From CAYFXE01 sp964347035 (GTDB lineage: Bacteria > Acidobacteriota > Aminicenantia > Aminicenantales > Aminicenantaceae): a stretch of DNA of 62,696 nt. The stretch is taken from contig CAYFXE010000019.1 in NCBI GenBank assembly GCA_964347035.1, positions 1 to 62,696 of the forward strand. The letters are read 5' to 3'. A model generated the notes under the pieces. The model was given only the letters and a program-made list of their open reading frames with translations. It was not told the origin of the DNA and searched no databases. The translations under genes and the position numbers were made by a program. Shown in pieces: positions 61,391 through 62,696 of the stretch. The stretch's first letter is position 1. Each line of letters begins with the position of its first letter.

Positions 61391-62696
61391 ATGAGGAGAA
61401 TCAAATTTTCGGAGACTTTGCTCATTCTCCTATTGATCATGTCTTCCGCTTTCTTTCTTCAAAACGCTCTCGCCCAAGAATCAGCCGAAGAACTGTATGA
61501 AGCAGGTTTATTTAAAAAGGAAGCCGAAGGAGATCTGGAAGGAGCTGTTCAAATCTTCCTCAAAATTATCGCCGATTTCCCTGAAAATAAAAAACTTGGA
61601 GCTAAAGCCCAGCTTCAAATCGGGAAGTGTTATGAAAAATTAGGATTGGAGGAAGCATCCAGGGCTTACCAGAAAGTGATCGAAAACTATCCTGAGCAGA
61701 GGGAAGAAGTCCAAGAGGCCAGAGAAAAATTATCCCTTCTGATTAGAGCTAAAACCGTCATTGAAAAACGTGATACAGAATTTAAAATCCGCCAGTTCTC
61801 AGGCCCTGATGTTGATATCTACGGATCTCCATCCCTCGACGGCCGCTATCTCTCCTATGTGGATTGGACGACCGGAGATCTAGCTGTACTTGAGATAACA
61901 ACCGGTAAGACCCGCCATCTCACAGACGATGCTACTTGGGAGGACCCTGGTGAATTTGCTTTTAACTCCATAATATCTCCTGATAGTAAGCTGGTCGCTT
62001 ACTCCTGGTGGAACCTGGAAGGGACCTATGATTTGCGTCTGGTGGGAATCGATGGCTCTGACCGTTGTATTCTTTATAGCGATGAAGATTACGAAGTCTA
62101 TCCCGCTCAGTGGTCCTCTGATGGAAGAAAGATTGCCGTCAAAAGATACAGCCGGAAGGATGAGAATTGGCAGATAGTCTGGATCTTAGTAGAGGACGGA
62201 TCAGTCCATATTTTGAAAACGATGAAAAATGGACAAACAGCAAAATGTGTATGTCATTCGCCCGATGACCGATTCATCGCCTACGGCCGTCCGGTCGAAG
62301 AAGACTTTGGCAACTATGACATCTACATTCTTTCCACTGACGGAAGCGGAGAAACTTCACTGATCAAGCACCCGGCCAATGACAAGCTGCTCGGCTGGGC
62401 ACCCGGGTGGAAGGAGATCTTATTTATAAGTGACCGCTCGGGAACATGGGATGCCTTCCTGATTCAGATTGAAGATGGCAAACCTCAAGGATCACCGAGA
62501 CGTATAAAAGGCGAGATAGGACAGGCAGAGCCCTTAGGCTTTGCACAAGATGGTTCCTATTACTTCGGCCTCAGTACCCGGTGGTTTAATACTTATATTG
62601 CTGCATTAGACTTTCAAACGGGTAAACAATTGGAGCCCCTAAAACAGCCCATCGTGGGATCCAGTTTTAATCCTGAATGGTCCCCGGATGGAAAAT
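61391..62696 (+). CDS. Secreted TPR/TolB-like beta-propeller protein, cut by the window end
   Basis: Open to the last base (at least 435 residues). An ATG two codons earlier is an alternative start. Signal peptide (about 8-32, ending FLQNALAQ), two to three TPRs (about 33-115: LYEAGLFKKEAEGDLEGAVQ, KAQLQIGKCYEKLGLEEASR), then PD40/TolB-type propeller blades marked by SPSLDGRYLSYVDW, SIISPDSKLVAYSWW, WSSDGRKIAVKR, HSPDDRFIAYGR, ILFISDRSGTWDAFL and EWSPDGK. Such proteins are periplasmic scaffolds or binding proteins; the missing C-terminus might hold a peptidase or other domain. Array 3 upstream suggests control by the adjacent two-component system. Confidence 0.85.
   Translation, partial: MRRIKFSETLLILLLIMSSAFFLQNALAQESAEELYEAGLFKKEAEGDLEGAVQIFLKIIADFPENKKLGAKAQLQIGKCYEKLGLEEASRAYQKVIENYPEQREEVQEAREKLSLLIRAKTVIEKRDTEFKIRQFSGPDVDIYGSPSLDGRYLSYVDWTTGDLAVLEITTGKTRHLTDDATWEDPGEFAFNSIISPDSKLVAYSWWNLEGTYDLRLVGIDGSDRCILYSDEDYEVYPAQWSSDGRKIAVKRYSRKDENWQIVWILVEDGSVHILKTMKNGQTAKCVCHSPDDRFIAYGRPVEEDFGNYDIYILSTDGSGETSLIKHPANDKLLGWAPGWKEILFISDRSGTWDAFLIQIEDGKPQGSPRRIKGEIGQAEPLGFAQDGSYYFGLSTRWFNTYIAALDFQTGKQLEPLKQPIVGSSFNPEWSPDGK

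Overview
The window looks like a scaffold from an uncultivated, Gram-negative, probably anaerobic and proteolytic bacterium close to Acidobacteriota or Candidatus Aminicenantes. That placement is inference from gene content: long TonB-dependent receptors with an N-terminal carboxypeptidase-regulatory-like domain, TPR-fused sulfatase-like enzymes, a VWFA-related protein, a TolB-like propeller protein, a fused LptF-LptG, a heptosyltransferase, a flavodiiron protein and Na+-coupled amino-acid transporters. Four 10-N gaps (4625, 7416, 31559, 41711) mark assembly joins. All four interrupt real genes, and the flanking sequence lets the reading frame be restored in each.

Region 1 (1-14.6 kb): the tail of an unidentified gene, then a large minus-strand locus: TonB-dependent receptor 1, a strong terminator, a fresh sigma70-like promoter, a secreted TPR protein, and four consecutive membrane-anchored sulfatase-like/TPR paralogues. 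All four have Thr where true sulfatases carry the formylglycine Cys/Ser. Region 2 (14.6-22 kb): EndoQ-type DNA-repair nuclease, CLC chloride transporter, C45-type Ntn hydrolase, GNAT acetyltransferase, lipoprotein, DUF1028/TPR protein. Region 3 (22-28.4 kb): a second TPR protein plus TonB-dependent receptor 2, then a VWFA-related protein. Receptors 1 and 2 share an upstream layout of two 16-bp palindromes 19 bp apart, 73-74 bp ahead of a sigma54-type -24/-12 element.

Region 4 (28.6-44.4 kb) is mostly housekeeping: bifunctional nuclease, LptFG fusion, groES-groEL with two CIRCE operators, a Fis-like HTH protein, CvpA, a PHP phosphoesterase, purC, PgeF-like protein, a PflX-like radical SAM protein, MFS transporter, DUF1684 protein, glycosyltransferase 9, flavodiiron protein. 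Region 5 (44.5-51.2 kb) is a tight five-gene operon joining two Na+/amino-acid transporters (one with an unusual secreted N-terminal domain) to EnvC, an S41 peptidase-like protein that has lost its catalytic residues, and a YibQ-type deacetylase-like protein. Region 6 (51.2-52.2 kb) is a small hicB island with a decayed hicA, bounded by inverted repeats.

Region 7 (52.2-62.7 kb): TonB-dependent receptor 3, two tandem secreted Cys-rich paralogues of unrecognised family, a histidine kinase with a TPR-like extracytoplasmic sensor, its OmpR/PhoB-family regulator, and a TPR/propeller protein running off the end. Three of these genes have upstream arrays of four CTYAAYC-like heptamers at exact 11-bp steps, the pattern expected for an OmpR/PhoB-family regulator, so they may form a local regulon of the adjacent two-component system. 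Several families of dispersed intergenic repeats occur throughout: REP-like palindromes, an 81-bp element in two copies, and degenerate CAGTT-rich tracts. I saw no CRISPR array, rRNA gene or convincing tRNA gene.
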